DNA of 64,000 nt from Streptomyces olivaceus (GCF_000721235.1 NZ_JOFH01000014.1:124001-188000), one strand, 5' to 3'; shown: positions 39,697-49,875, counted from the first letter of the stretch. The notes: generated by a model from the sequence alone, not told the origin. Numbers and translations are program-made.

Positions 39697-40959
39697 TTAC
39701 TGGCCCTCAAACCGGGCCATAGCTGCCGCAACCGCTCCGTAGACCACGGTGACCGTCACGACCAGGGCCGCGGACCGGCCGTCCGGAGGCAGCATCAGTG
39801 CGGCCACTCCGGCGGCGCCCACGAAGGCGACGTTGAACAGCACGTCGTAGACGGAGAAGATCCGGCCGCGGAAGGCGTCGTCGACCGATGACTGCACGAC
39901 CGTGTCGGTCGCGATCTTCGCGCCCTGCGTCGTCAGCCCCAGGACGAACGCACCCGCGAGCAGCGGCACCGTCGCGAACGGCAGGCCGAATACCGGCACC
40001 AGCACCGTGGCCGTCCCTGCGCACACGGCCATCCAGCGGCCGGGCCCCAGTCGTCCCGCCGCCCAGGGAGTGACCACCGCGGCCGCGAAGAAGCCGGCTC
40101 CGGAGACACCCAGCGCCAGTCCTAGCAGGGCGAGCCCCTCGTCCGTGTCCGAGGACAGGGCGTATCGGCAGAGCATCAGCAGCATGACCAGCAGAGCGCC
40201 GTAGCAGAACCGCATCAGCGTCATGCCCGCGAGCGCCCAGGCGGCCTCCCGGCGCCCGGGCGCGGCGAGATGACGTATGCCCGCCGCCAGGTCCCGGGCG
40301 ATGCCGGCGAGCGCCGAGGACAGGCGCGGCGGCACGCGTGCGGGGTCGGGGCCCAGCAGTTCCACGGCGATGCGCAGGGACGCCAGCGCCCCGCAGAGAT
40401 AGAGAGCGGCCCCGAGCAGCACCACCGCGGCGTCGGAGTCCGCGAACACCAGGCGCACGACGAAAGCGAGGCCGCCGCCCGCGGTGGCGGCCAGGGTGCC
40501 GGCGGTCGGCGAGAGCGAGTTGGCGATCACCAGCCGCTCGGCGTCGACGACCCGCGGCAGCGCGGCGGACAGGCCCGCGAGGACGAACCGGTTGACGGCC
40601 GTGACGCAGAGGGCCGAGACGTAGAAGAGCCAGTCCGGGACGGACGCGATCATCAGCACGGCCGTGACCGACGCCAGCGCGGCACGCAGCAGGTTGCCGT
40701 GGAGGAAGACCTGCCGACGGCGCCAGCGGTCCAGCAGGGCTCCGGCGAAGGGTCCCACGAGGGAGTAGGGGAGCAGCAGGACCGCCATCGCGGCGGCGAT
40801 CGCGGCGGCCGAGGTCTGTTTCTCCGGAGAGAAGACGACGTAGGTGGCCAGCGCGACCTGGTAGACCCCGTCGGCGCCCTGGGAGAGCAGGCGGACGGCA
40901 AGCAGCCGCCGGAAACCCTGCAGACGCAGCAGGACGCGCAGGTCACGTACGACGGCCAT
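39697..40959 (-). CDS. major facilitator superfamily transporter
   Basis: The 420-residue product has about 12 hydrophobic segments and the MFS loop after helix 2 (LLDRWRRRQVFLHGNLLRA). It belongs to the class of drug/proton antiporters with an N-terminal RDLRVLLRLQGFRRLL. The substrate is unknown. ATG 40959 is chosen over GTG 40974 because a weak GAGG lies upstream of it. It lies downstream of inositol-phosphate synthase across a strong palindrome. Confidence 0.85.
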   Translation of the reverse strand: MAVVRDLRVLLRLQGFRRLLAVRLLSQGADGVYQVALATYVVFSPEKQTSAAAIAAAMAVLLLPYSLVGPFAGALLDRWRRRQVFLHGNLLRAALASVTAVLMIASVPDWLFYVSALCVTAVNRFVLAGLSAALPRVVDAERLVIANSLSPTAGTLAATAGGGLAFVVRLVFADSDAAVVLLGAALYLCGALASLRIAVELLGPDPARVPPRLSSALAGIARDLAAGIRHLAAPGRREAAWALAGMTLMRFCYGALLVMLLMLCRYALSSDTDEGLALLGLALGVSGAGFFAAAVVTPWAAGRLGPGRWMAVCAGTATVLVPVFGLPFATVPLLAGAFVLGLTTQGAKIATDTVVQSSVDDAFRGRIFSVYDVLFNVAFVGAAGVAALMLPPDGRSAALVVTVTVVYGAVAAAMARFEGQ

Positions 40960-40981
40960 GGGGCACAGCCTCACATACGGG

Positions 40982-41015
40982 GAGGGTCCCCGGGTCGCGC
41001 GACCCGGGGACCCTC
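40982..41015 (-). terminator. 34-bp palindromic terminator after ino1
   Basis: Perfect palindrome with 17-bp arms (GAGGGTCCCCGGGTCGC and its complement) starting 23 bases beyond the inositol-phosphate synthase stop. No T-run follows. Confidence 0.75.
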
Positions 41016-41037
41016 AGCTCGGCAGAGCAGGCGCCTG

Positions 41038-42120
41038 TCAGCGCTCGACCTCGCCGGCGATGAACTTCTCGACGTTGGCGCGGGCCTCGTCGTCGAAGTA
41101 CTGGACCGGCGGCGACTTCATGAAGTAGCTCGACGCCGACAGGATCGGGCCGCCGATGCCGCGGTCCTTGGCGATCTTCGCGGCGCGCACCGCGTCGATG
41201 ATGACACCGGCCGAGTTCGGGGAGTCCCAGACCTCGAGCTTGTACTCCAGGTTCAGCGGGACGTCGCCGAAGGCGCGGCCCTCGAGGCGGACGTAGGCCC
41301 ACTTGCGGTCGTCCAGCCAGGCGACGTAGTCGGACGGGCCGATGTGGACGTTGTCCGCACCCAGGTCGCGGTCGGGGATCTGGGAGGTGACGGCCTGCGT
41401 CTTGGAGATCTTCTTGGACTCCAGGCGCTCACGCTCGAGCATGTTCTTGAAGTCCATGTTGCCGCCGACGTTGAGCTGCATCGTGCGGTCCAGGACGACA
41501 CCGCGGTCCTCGAACAGCTTCGCCATGACACGGTGCGTGATGGTGGCGCCGACCTGCGACTTGATGTCGTCACCGACGATCGGGACGCCCGCCTCGGTGA
41601 ACTTGTCCGCCCACTCCTTGGTGCCGGCGATGAAGACCGGGAGGGCGTTGACGAAGGCGACCTTCGCGTCGATGGCGCACTGGGCGTAGTACTTCGCCGC
41701 GTCCTCGGAACCGACGGGCAGGTAGCAGACGAGGACGTCGACCTGCTTGTCCTTGAGGATCTGGACGACGTCGACCGGCTCCTTGTCCGACTCCTCGATG
41801 GTCTGGCGGTAGTACTTGCCGAGACCGTCGTGGGTGTGGCCCCGCTGGACCTGGACGCCGGTGCTCGCCACGTCGCAGATCTTGATGGTGTTGTTCTCGG
41901 ACGCGCCGATGGCGTCCGCCAGGTCGAGACCGACCTTCTTGGCATCCACGTCGAAGGCGGCGACGAACTCGATGTCACGGACGTGGTAGTCGCCGAACTG
42001 CACGTGCATCAGGCCCGGGACCTTGGACGCCGGGTCGGCGTCCTTGTAGTACTCGACGCCCTGCACCAGCGATGCGGAGCAGTTGCCCACACCGACGATG
42101 GCTACGCGAACCGAACTCAT
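41038..42120 (-). CDS. ino1: inositol-3-phosphate synthase
   Basis: The 360-residue NAD enzyme converts glucose 6-phosphate to inositol 3-phosphate, the first step to phosphatidylinositol and mycothiol in actinobacteria. The NAD motif [16 protein letters not shown] begins the protein; the conserved core includes [12 protein letters not shown] and [11 protein letters not shown] (within [12 protein letters not shown]). The ATG at 42120 has GGGAGC 7 bases upstream. It follows the PadR gene by 44 bases and probably shares its transcript and regulation by the palindrome at 42871. Confidence 0.96.
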   Translation of the reverse strand: MSSVRVAIVGVGNCSASLVQGVEYYKDADPASKVPGLMHVQFGDYHVRDIEFVAAFDVDAKKVGLDLADAIGASENNTIKICDVASTGVQVQRGHTHDGLGKYYRQTIEESDKEPVDVVQILKDKQVDVLVCYLPVGSEDAAKYYAQCAIDAKVAFVNALPVFIAGTKEWADKFTEAGVPIVGDDIKSQVGATITHRVMAKLFEDRGVVLDRTMQLNVGGNMDFKNMLERERLESKKISKTQAVTSQIPDRDLGADNVHIGPSDYVAWLDDRKWAYVRLEGRAFGDVPLNLEYKLEVWDSPNSAGVIIDAVRAAKIAKDRGIGGPILSASSYFMKSPPVQYFDDEARANVEKFIAGEVER

Positions 42121-42164
42121 TCCGGTTGCTCCCTGTGTGTACGAGTGAGGCCCTGACTGGGCGC

Positions 42165-42842
42165 TCACGTGGCGGTGTCGCCGGGCGTATCCGGCCGGGG
42201 GTCGTCCCCGGACCGGGGCAGGCCGCCCGTCGCTCCAGATGTCGTGTCCTGTTGAGCGGTCCCCTCGGCGGCGGAACCCCTGAGGTCCCGCCCCGCCCGC
42301 TCGCTCTCGATGAGCTCGTTCAGCCAGCGCACTTCGCGCTCCACGGACTCCATTCCGTGGCGCTGGAGCTCGAGCGTGTAGTCGTCGAGCCGCTCCCGGG
42401 TGCGCGCCAGTGAGGCACGCATCTTCTCCAGGCGCTCCTCCAGCCGGCTGCGCCGGCCCTCGAGCACGCGCATGCGCACGTCACGCGACGTCTGCCCGAA
42501 GAACGCGAAGCGAGCGGCGAAGGTCTCGTCCTCGTAGGCGTCCGGGCCCGTCTGTGAAAGGAGCTGCTCGAAATGATCCTTACCGTCGGCCGTCAACCGG
42601 TAGACGATCTTGGCGCGGCGGCCGGTGAGGGACGCCGCCGCCTCGTCGACGTTGCCCGGTTCCTCGATCAACCAGCCGTTGGCGAGGAGCGTCTTGAGGC
42701 AGGGATAGAGCGTTCCGTAGCTGAACGCCCGGAACACGCCCAGTGACGTGTTGAGCCGTTTGCGCAGCTCATAGCCGTGCATGGGGGACTCACGGAGCAG
42801 GCCGAGTACGGCGAACTCGAGGATGCCGGATCGCCGGCTCAT
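42165..42842 (-). CDS. PadR-family transcriptional regulator
   Basis: The 225-residue product has a PadR winged helix in the first 85 residues ([21 protein letters not shown]), then a coiled-coil dimer region (residues about 120-190) and a disordered tail. Such proteins repress by binding palindromes in their own promoter. A perfect 25-bp palindrome lies 29 bases upstream of its start, and ino1 follows downstream, so it probably controls ino1 as well as itself. Confidence 0.9.
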   Translation of the reverse strand: MSRRSGILEFAVLGLLRESPMHGYELRKRLNTSLGVFRAFSYGTLYPCLKTLLANGWLIEEPGNVDEAAASLTGRRAKIVYRLTADGKDHFEQLLSQTGPDAYEDETFAARFAFFGQTSRDVRMRVLEGRRSRLEERLEKMRASLARTRERLDDYTLELQRHGMESVEREVRWLNELIESERAGRDLRGSAAEGTAQQDTTSGATGGLPRSGDDPRPDTPGDTAT

Positions 42843-42870
42843 CGTCGCCTCCTCTCGCCCTTATGCCGCG

Positions 42871-42895
42871 CTGATGTATCGAGTCGATACATCAG
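42871..42895. promoter_or_regulatory. PadR operator, 25-bp perfect palindrome
   Basis: CTGATGTATCGA, central G, then the exact complement TCGATACATCAG. AT-rich in a GC-rich genome and placed just upstream of padR, it is a very likely autoregulatory operator. Confidence 0.75.
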
Positions 42896-43194
42896 AACGA
42901 TAGAACGAGCGCCTGTGTGCGACAAGAGGGGAACTGGTGAACGGGATCACATCAACGTTTCATCGTGAGCAAGTTGCCTGATTTGAGGTGAACTTCGGGC
43001 CTCGGGGGTTTTGACGGTGCGTAGTCTGTGCGCCATGCAGACCACCGGGAACCGAGTGACGCGTGAGGGCGTCCCTGTCCCTGGTGCAGTACGGGTGAAT
43101 GCGGAAGGGGCCGCATCCGTACTTCGGGGGGACCGGAAAACAGCCGCCTTTACCAGGCGCCCGAAGGTGCGCCTGCCCGAGGAGTAGTCGTTCG
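42896..43194. other. intergenic region upstream of the PBP gene
   Basis: No gene is supported between the divergent padR and PBP genes. The PBP promoter should be here; a TTGACG at about 43011 could be a -35 element, but no convincing -10 is found at the right distance. Confidence 0.35.
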
Positions 43195-45867
43195 ATGAGC
43201 GAGCACCGTCGCAAACCGCCGCAGCCGCAGGGAGGCGGACGTGCCGCGGCCCGACGCGGCCAGTCCGGTTCGTCCTCCGGCCGCCGTGCGGCACCGCGAG
43301 GCGCCACAGGGTCGCCGTCCGGCTCGTACGGTCCGGAGGGTGAGGAGCGTCCGCACGGCAGTCGTGCCGAAGCCCGGCGCGCGGCACAGCGCGGCGGGGG
43401 CAGCCGCCGCAGAGCGGCCGAGCCCGGCCGCGCCGGCCGGCGGGCCGGTCGCGCGGTACCGCCCGGCAAGAAGCGGATGATCGACTACCCGCGCTACGAC
43501 AAGGACGGGTGGCGCCGCTGGGTGCCCTCCTGGCGGCTCGTCTCCGGACTGTGCATCGCCTTCTTCGGTGGCGTGGTGGCCGCTGCCGGCCTCGCTTACG
43601 CCATGGTGAGCATCCCCGTCGAAGACGACTCCGCCACGGCGCAGAACAACGTCTACTACTGGGCGGACGGCTCACGGATGGTGGCCACGGGAGGTGAGCG
43701 CAACCGCCAGAGCGTCAATCTCGCCCAGATCCCCAAGGAGATGCAGTACGCCATCATCTCCCAGGAGAACAAGACCTTCTACACCGACAGCGGCATCGAC
43801 CCCAAGGGCATCGCCCGGGCCGTGTTCAACATGGCCAAGGGCGGTGACACGCAGGGTGGCTCCACCATCACCCAGCAGTACGTGAAGAACGCGATGCTGA
43901 ACGACCAGTCGCAGACGATCTCCCGCAAGGTGAAGGAGATCTTCGTGTCGATCAAGGTCGGTTCCAAGGTGTCCAAGGACGACATCCTCCAGGGCTACCT
44001 GAACTCCGCGTACTACGGGCGGGGCGCCTACGGCATTCAGGCCGCCTCGCAGGCGTACTTCAACGTGGACGCCGTCGACCTCGACGCGGGGCAGGCCGCC
44101 TTCCTGTCGGCCATGCTGAAGGGCGCCACCTACTACGACCCGGCGGGCGCGCAGTCGATCGACACAGCGGCCACGCCCGAGGCCAACCGCAAGCGTGCTG
44201 CATCGCAGATGCAGGACACCCTCGACAAAATGGTCGAGTACGGGCATCTGGGCCAGGAGGAGCGGGCGAAGTTCACCGAGCTTCCCAAGGTGGAGAATCC
44301 GCGGTCGAACTCGCAGCTGGGTGGTCAGACCGGCTACCTCGTCGACCTCGCCAAGGCCTCCGTGATCAAGAGCGGCAAGGTCACACAGAAGCAGTTGGAA
44401 CGGGGCGGCTACTCGATCCACACGACCTTCGAGAAGAAGAAGGTCGACAAGCTCAAGGCCGCCGTCGAGAACGTCTACAAGGAGAAGATCGATCCCGAGA
44501 AGCGGCCTGAGACCGACACCCACGTCCAGTTCGGCGGGGCGTCCGTCAATCCCGAGACGGGGGCCATCGAGGCCATCTACGGCGGGCAGGACGCGACCAA
44601 GCACTTCACCAACAACGCCGACGTGACCGGTGCCCAGGTCGGTTCGACGTTCAAGCCGTTCGTGCTCGCGGCGGCGATGAAGTGGGGCGTGCGCGATCCC
44701 GACCTTGGTGAGCAGCAGGCCCAGGACGAGCGCACCGTCGTCTCCCCGAAGAGCCGCTACAGCGGCAAGAACGACCTCAAGATCAAGGAGTACGACGGGA
44801 CGATCTGGGAGAACGAGAAGGGCGAGCAGTGGCGCCAGGAGAACGACGGCCAGGCCGACGCCCCCGCCGGTGCCCCGCCGGACTACATGATCGACCTTCG
44901 TGAGGCCATGCGGGAGTCGGTGAACTCCGCGTTCGTCCAGCTCGGCATGGACGTCGGCCTGGACAAGGTGGCGGAGGCCGCCACCGACGCGGGGCTTCTG
45001 GAGGACAGCCTCGCGGGTTCCGGCTACCCGTCCTTCTCCATCGGTGTCTCGGACCCGAGCGCCATCCGCATGGCGGGCTCGTACGCCACCTTCGCGGAGA
45101 GCGGCAAGCAGCGTGAGCCGTTCTCCGTGACCAAGGTGACGGACAAGGACGGCACGGTCTACAGCCACAAGGTGGAGACCAAGCAGGCGTTCACCGCAAA
45201 GGTCGCGGACAACGTCACGAACGTGCTGAAGACCGTGGTGGACAAGGGAACCGGTACCAACGCCCAGCTGCCCGGGCGTGAGGTGGCCGGCAAGACCGGT
45301 ACCACCGACGGCAACAAGTCCGCCTGGTTCGTCGGCTACACCCCGCAGTTGTCGACCGCGATCAGCATGTTCCGCTACCCGGACGACGAGACCATGAAGG
45401 ACCGCAAGTTCCTGGAGATGTTCGGAACGGGTGGCGAGAAGAAGATCCACGGTGCCTCCTTCCCCTCCACGATCTGGCACGACTACATGGCCGAGGCGCT
45501 GAAGGGCACGAAGGCGGAGAAGTTCCCGAAGCCCGAGCCCATCGGCGAGGTCCTCAACGACGCCCCGTCGCCGAGCCCGACTCCCTCGCCGTCCGAGACG
45601 GAGGAGGAGACGACTCCGTCGCCGTCGTCCTCGCCCAGCGAGAGTGAGTCCACTCCCTCGACGCCGCCCTCGCCGAGCAACACCTGTGGTGTCTTCGAGT
45701 GGAACTGCGACGAGGAGAACGGCGGAAACGACTCCACGGGCAACGAGAACGGTGGCCCGGGAGGAAACAGTCCGTCGCCGTCTTCGTCGCCCAGTGAGAC
45801 GGGTGGAGAAGACGACGGCGGAGGTGGCCAGGACGGCGGCGGCTTGTTCGCCGGCCGGAACGGATAG
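43195..45867 (+). CDS. class A penicillin-binding protein
   Basis: The 890-residue bifunctional peptidoglycan synthase has a basic cytoplasmic N-terminus, a membrane helix near 112-137, a GT51 glycosyltransferase domain with its catalytic Glu near 191 (SQENKTFY) and a transpeptidase domain. Its catalytic serine is in GSTFKPF (near 484), with SVN near 575 and KTGTT near 700. The last 130 residues are a Ser/Pro/Gly/Asn-rich tail outside the cell. The ATG at 43195 has GAGGAG 10 bases upstream. It is followed by two parS sites. Confidence 0.95.
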   Translation: MSEHRRKPPQPQGGGRAAARRGQSGSSSGRRAAPRGATGSPSGSYGPEGEERPHGSRAEARRAAQRGGGSRRRAAEPGRAGRRAGRAVPPGKKRMIDYPRYDKDGWRRWVPSWRLVSGLCIAFFGGVVAAAGLAYAMVSIPVEDDSATAQNNVYYWADGSRMVATGGERNRQSVNLAQIPKEMQYAIISQENKTFYTDSGIDPKGIARAVFNMAKGGDTQGGSTITQQYVKNAMLNDQSQTISRKVKEIFVSIKVGSKVSKDDILQGYLNSAYYGRGAYGIQAASQAYFNVDAVDLDAGQAAFLSAMLKGATYYDPAGAQSIDTAATPEANRKRAASQMQDTLDKMVEYGHLGQEERAKFTELPKVENPRSNSQLGGQTGYLVDLAKASVIKSGKVTQKQLERGGYSIHTTFEKKKVDKLKAAVENVYKEKIDPEKRPETDTHVQFGGASVNPETGAIEAIYGGQDATKHFTNNADVTGAQVGSTFKPFVLAAAMKWGVRDPDLGEQQAQDERTVVSPKSRYSGKNDLKIKEYDGTIWENEKGEQWRQENDGQADAPAGAPPDYMIDLREAMRESVNSAFVQLGMDVGLDKVAEAATDAGLLEDSLAGSGYPSFSIGVSDPSAIRMAGSYATFAESGKQREPFSVTKVTDKDGTVYSHKVETKQAFTAKVADNVTNVLKTVVDKGTGTNAQLPGREVAGKTGTTDGNKSAWFVGYTPQLSTAISMFRYPDDETMKDRKFLEMFGTGGEKKIHGASFPSTIWHDYMAEALKGTKAEKFPKPEPIGEVLNDAPSPSPTPSPSETEEETTPSPSSSPSESESTPSTPPSPSNTCGVFEWNCDEENGGNDSTGNENGGPGGNSPSPSSSPSETGGEDDGGGGQDGGGLFAGRNG

Positions 45868-45890
45868 CCGCCGGAACGTCCGGTCTGGGT

Positions 45891-45904
45891 GTTTCACGTG
45901 AAAC
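45891..45904. other. parS: parS site after the PBP gene (first of pair)
   Basis: Perfect GTTTCACGTGAAAC; a second perfect copy begins eight bases later. Confidence 0.95.
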
Positions 45905-45912
45905 GCCCGCAA

Positions 45913-45926
45913 GTTTCACGTGAAAC
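45913..45926. other. parS: parS site after the PBP gene (second of pair)
   Basis: Perfect GTTTCACGTGAAAC. Centre-to-centre spacing to the first copy is 22 bases, about two helical turns, so two ParB dimers could sit on the same face. Confidence 0.95.
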
Positions 45927-45997
45927 AGGGGTCGCCGCATCCACGAGGGTGCGGCGGCCCCGGCGTGTTCCCGGGTGCGTACGGCAGGATGTGCCCC

Positions 45998-47500
45998 ATG
46001 CCCAGCGCAGAATCGACGCCAGCGAGCGTGCACGAGCCGGACGCGGTGCGGTCGACCCGGGAGGACCCGGTGGCCGCCGCAGGCAGCGAGCTGATCGGCG
46101 GCCCCGTCGGCCGGCACGCCCTGTTCGGCAGATCCTGGTGGACTCCCGTGCGGGTGATCGCGCTGGTGGCGATCGGCATGTTCGCCCTCGGCCTCGTCCA
46201 GAAGGCGCCCTGCTACAACGGCGCCTGGTTCTTCGGCGCCAGCTCCCAGTACACGCACGCGTGCTACTCGGACATCCCGCACCTCTACCAGGGGCGTGGC
46301 TTCGTCGACGGACTCGTGCCGTACTTCGACAAGCTCCCCGGTGACATGGAGTACCTCGAGTACCCCGTGCTGACCGGCGTCTTCATGGAGGTCGCGTCCT
46401 GGCTCACCCCGGGCAGCGGCACCATCCAGGACCAGGAGCAGTGGTACTGGATGGTCAACGCCGGGATGCTGATGGTCTGCGCGGCCGTCATCGCCGTCTG
46501 TGTGACCCGTACGCACACCCGGCGGCCCTGGGACGGCCTGCTGGTCGCCCTTGCTCCCGCCTTCGCGCTGACGGCCACCGTCAACTGGGACCTGCTGGCG
46601 GTCGCGCTGACGGCCGCGGCGATGCTGATGTGGTCGCGGCGGCGTCCGCTCGCTTTCGGGATTCTGCTCGGCCTGGCCACGGCCGCCAAGCTCTATCCGT
46701 TCCTGATCCTCGGACCGCTGCTCGTCCTGTGCTGGCGGGCTGGAAAATGGCGGGCGTTTGGCACAGCCCTGGGGGGCGCGGCCGTCGCCTGGCTCGTGGT
46801 GAACCTCCCCGTGATGCTGTTCGCTTTCGACGGGTGGTCGAAGTTCTACACGTTCAGTCAGGAACGGGGCGTGGACTTCGGGTCCTTCTGGCTGATCCTG
46901 GTCCAGAACTCCGACAGCCCACCCAGCACCGAGACCGTCAACACCCTCGCCACCCTGCTGATGCTGCTGTGCTGCGGTGCCGTCGCCGCCCTGGTGCTGA
47001 CCGCCCCCAGGCGGCCGCGCTTCGCTCAGCTGGCCTTCCTGATCGTGGCCGCGTTCATCCTCACCAACAAGGTCTACTCGCCGCAGTACGTGCTGTGGCT
47101 GGTGCCGCTGGCCGCGCTGGCCCGGCCGAAGTGGCGGGACTTCCTGATCTGGCAGGCCTGCGAGGTGGCCTACTTCCTCGGAATCTGGATGTATCTCGCC
47201 TACACGACCAGCGGGGACGCCCACAAGGGACTGCCCACGGACGGCTACCACTGGGCCATCGCCCTGCATCTGCTGGGAACGCTGTATCTGTGCGTCATGG
47301 TCGTGCGGGACATCCTGATGCCGGACCGGGACCCGGTTCGGCGCACCGGCGACGACGACCCGTCGGGTGGCGTGCTCGACGGTGCGGATGACGTTTTCGT
47401 CCTCGGACCCGCGGGCCGGACCGAGCAGCCGGCCGCCCACTTCGAGGAGGGGGCCCAGGTGAAGTGGGGCACACGGAGCCAGGCGGACGGTTCACTCTGA
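45998..47500 (+). CDS. GT87-family polyprenyl-sugar transferase
   Basis: The 500-residue integral membrane protein has about ten hydrophobic segments and the family features YLEYPVLTG, a Tyr/Asp-rich loop and WDLLAVALTAAAML. GT87 (DUF2029) enzymes are GT-C transferases, often mannosyltransferases using polyprenyl-phosphate sugars outside the membrane; the sugar here is not determinable. The ATG at 45998 has AGGA 8 bases upstream. It converges on the racemase-like gene with a strong terminator between. Confidence 0.85.
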   Translation: MPSAESTPASVHEPDAVRSTREDPVAAAGSELIGGPVGRHALFGRSWWTPVRVIALVAIGMFALGLVQKAPCYNGAWFFGASSQYTHACYSDIPHLYQGRGFVDGLVPYFDKLPGDMEYLEYPVLTGVFMEVASWLTPGSGTIQDQEQWYWMVNAGMLMVCAAVIAVCVTRTHTRRPWDGLLVALAPAFALTATVNWDLLAVALTAAAMLMWSRRRPLAFGILLGLATAAKLYPFLILGPLLVLCWRAGKWRAFGTALGGAAVAWLVVNLPVMLFAFDGWSKFYTFSQERGVDFGSFWLILVQNSDSPPSTETVNTLATLLMLLCCGAVAALVLTAPRRPRFAQLAFLIVAAFILTNKVYSPQYVLWLVPLAALARPKWRDFLIWQACEVAYFLGIWMYLAYTTSGDAHKGLPTDGYHWAIALHLLGTLYLCVMVVRDILMPDRDPVRRTGDDDPSGGVLDGADDVFVLGPAGRTEQPAAHFEEGAQVKWGTRSQADGSL

Positions 47501-47556
47501 GCGAACCCCCGCGCGGCGCCATGTGGTGCCGTCGATGCAATCGGTGTGATCACGAC

Positions 47557-47594
47557 GAGGAGGCCGTGCACGATGCTTCGTGCACGGCCTCCTC
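47557..47594. terminator. bidirectional terminator, 17-bp perfect stem
   Basis: GAGGAGGCCGTGCACGA and its exact complement with a 4-base loop (TGCT), between the convergent GT87 and alanine-racemase-like genes. Confidence 0.9.
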
Positions 47595-47624
47595 ACCGGT
47601 GTGCGTCTTCGGCGCGGCCCGCCG

Positions 47625-48656
47625 CTAGCGATCGAGGATGCGGTCGAACTGCGTCGTGGTGTGCCGCAGATGGGCCACCAGCTCGTCACCCACCGAGGGC
47701 TCCGCCGCGTCGGAGGGCACGAACAGGATCGACACCTGCATGTGAGGCGGCTCTGCGAACCAGCGCTGCTTGCCGCTCCACACGAAAGGCGAGAGGTTGC
47801 GGTTGACCGTGGCCAGGCCGGCCCGGGCGACGCCCTTGGCACGCGGCATGACGCCGTGCAGCGCCTTGGGAGCCTCCAGGCCCACGCCGTGCGACGTACC
47901 GCCCGCCACGACCACCAGGAAGCCGTCGGAGGCCGCCTTCTGCTGCCGGTAGCCGAAGCGCTCGCCCTTGGCCACCCGGGTGACGTCCAGGACGGCGCCG
48001 CGGTACTCGGTCGCGTCGTGGTCCCCCAGCCACAGCCGGGTCCCGATGCGGGCGCGGAAGCGGGTCTGCGGGAACTGCTGCTGGAGCCGGGCCAGTTCGT
48101 CGGCCTTCAAGTGGCTGACGAACATGGTGTGCAGCGGCAGCCGGGCCGCGCGCAGCCGGTCCATCCACCCGATGACCTCCTCGACGGCGTCCGAGCCGTC
48201 CGTGCGGTCCAGCGGCAGGTGGATGGCGAAGCCTTCCAGCCGCACGTTCTCTATGGCGGCGTGCAGCTGGGGCAGGTCCTGCTCGGCGATTCCGTGCCGC
48301 TTCATCGAGGACATCACCTCGATGACCACGCGCGCCCCGACCAGGCCGTACACACCGTCGATGGACGACACCGACCGCACGACCCGGTCGGGCAGCGGAA
48401 CGGGTTCCTCGCCGCGCCGGTACGGCGTCAGGACCAGCAGGTCACCGCCGAAGAAGTCCTTGATCCGGGCGGCCTCGTAGGTGGTGCCGACGGCCAGCAC
48501 GTCCGAGCCCAGCCGCGTCGCCTCCTCCGCCAGCCGCTCGTGCCCGAAGCCGTAGCCGTTGCCCTTGCAGACCGGGACCAGCCCGGGAAACTGCTCCTGC
48601 ACGTGCTTGTGGTGCGCCCGCCAGCGCGCGGTGTCGACGTAGAGCGTGAGCGCCAT
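47625..48656 (-). CDS. alanine-racemase-like PLP protein
   Basis: The 343-residue product has the N-terminal PLP barrel of alanine racemase with the Schiff-base lysine Lys31 (PVCKGNGYGFG) and a shortened C-terminal part. It starts ATG 48656 and is followed across the transcript by femX in the upstream position (femX 98 bases upstream), so it is probably connected with peptidoglycan side-chain or bridge synthesis. Another canonical alr is expected elsewhere. Whether it racemises alanine is not shown. Confidence 0.85.
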   Translation of the reverse strand: MALTLYVDTARWRAHHKHVQEQFPGLVPVCKGNGYGFGHERLAEEATRLGSDVLAVGTTYEAARIKDFFGGDLLVLTPYRRGEEPVPLPDRVVRSVSSIDGVYGLVGARVVIEVMSSMKRHGIAEQDLPQLHAAIENVRLEGFAIHLPLDRTDGSDAVEEVIGWMDRLRAARLPLHTMFVSHLKADELARLQQQFPQTRFRARIGTRLWLGDHDATEYRGAVLDVTRVAKGERFGYRQQKAASDGFLVVVAGGTSHGVGLEAPKALHGVMPRAKGVARAGLATVNRNLSPFVWSGKQRWFAEPPHMQVSILFVPSDAAEPSVGDELVAHLRHTTTQFDRILDR

Positions 48657-48753
48657 GGCCGGACCTGGAACCTTTCTGGTGGCTGTCAGAGGTACTGATC
48701 GGTCGGAGGTACTGATCGAAGGGGGGTGGATCGGGGCGGGGAGAGGAGCGGGG

Positions 48754-49875
48754 TCAGCGGCGCGACATGTAGATGTCGAGGGCCTTGTGGAGCAGCTTGT
48801 TCAGCGGGAAGTCCCACTCGCCGAGATACTCGGCCGCCTGACCGCCCGTACCCACCTTGAACTGGATCAGGCCGAAGAGGTGGTCGCTCTCGTCCAGGGA
48901 GTCGGAGATGCCGCGCAGGTCGTAGACGGTGGCGCCCAGGGCGTAGGAGTCGCGGAGCATGGCCCACTGCATGGCGTTCGAGGGCCGGACCTCGCGGCCG
49001 ATGTTGTCGGAGGCCCCGTAGGAGTACCAGACGTGTCCGCCGACGACCAGCATCGTCGCCGCGGACAGGTTCACCCCGTTGTGCCGCGCGAAGTAGAGCC
49101 GCATGCGGTTGGGGTCCTCGCTGTTGAGCGCGGCCCACATGCGCTGGAAGTACGACAGCGGGCGCGGCCTGAAGTGGTCGCGCACGGCCGTGATCTCGTA
49201 CAGGCGCTGCCACTCCTCAAGGTCCTGGTAACCGCCCTGGACGACCTCGACGCCGGCCTTCTCGGCCTTCTTGATGTTGCGGCGCCACAGCTGGTTGAAG
49301 TTCTTGTGGACCTCTTCCAGGGACCGGTTGGCCAGCGGCACCTGGAAGACGTAGCGCGGCTGCACGTCGCCGAAGCCGGCGCCGCCGTCCTCGCCCTGCT
49401 GCCAGCCCATGCGGCGGAGCTTGTCGGCCACCTCGAAGGCGCGCGGCTCGATGTGGTCCGCCTCTATGTCCCGCAGGCGCTTGACGTCCGGGTCCTGGAT
49501 GCCCTTCTTGATGGACGCGGCGTCCCAGCGCCGGATGATGACCGGCGGCCCCATCTTGACCGAGAAGGCACCCTGCTGCTTGAGGTGGGCCAGCATCGGC
49601 TCCATCCAGTCCTGCAGGTTCGGCGAGTACCAGTTGATGACCGGGCCCTCGGGGAGGTACGCGAGGTAGCGCTTGATCTTGGGCAGCTGCCGGTACAGGA
49701 CGAGACCCGCGCCCACCAGCTCGCCGGTCCGGTCGTCGAACCAGCCCAGGTTCTCCGAGCGCCATTCCGCCTTGACGTCAGCCCATGCCGGGACCTGCAT
49801 GTGGCTCGCCGCCGGCAGACTCTGGATGTACGCCAGATGCTGTTCGCGGCTGATGGTCCTCAGGGTCAGGCTCAT
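48754..49875 (-). CDS. femX: FemX-type peptidoglycan glycyltransferase
   Basis: The 373-residue FemAB-family protein uses aminoacyl-tRNA to add the first bridge amino acid (glycine in Streptomyces) to lipid II. GNAT-like double domains cover it, with RRNIKKAEKAGVEV in the connecting helical arm and FGLIQFKVGTGGQAAEYLGE near the C-terminus. ATG 49875 follows a GAGC-type ribosome site. The bridge glycine is needed by vancomycin-resistance enzymes and by PBPs. Confidence 0.92.
   Translation of the reverse strand: MSLTLRTISREQHLAYIQSLPAASHMQVPAWADVKAEWRSENLGWFDDRTGELVGAGLVLYRQLPKIKRYLAYLPEGPVINWYSPNLQDWMEPMLAHLKQQGAFSVKMGPPVIIRRWDAASIKKGIQDPDVKRLRDIEADHIEPRAFEVADKLRRMGWQQGEDGGAGFGDVQPRYVFQVPLANRSLEEVHKNFNQLWRRNIKKAEKAGVEVVQGGYQDLEEWQRLYEITAVRDHFRPRPLSYFQRMWAALNSEDPNRMRLYFARHNGVNLSAATMLVVGGHVWYSYGASDNIGREVRPSNAMQWAMLRDSYALGATVYDLRGISDSLDESDHLFGLIQFKVGTGGQAAEYLGEWDFPLNKLLHKALDIYMSRR

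Noticed and set aside
45891..45926. Two close parS sites as a transposon end or short repeat array
   Set aside because: Only the parS core is shared; no flanking repeat, transposase or spacer series is present.
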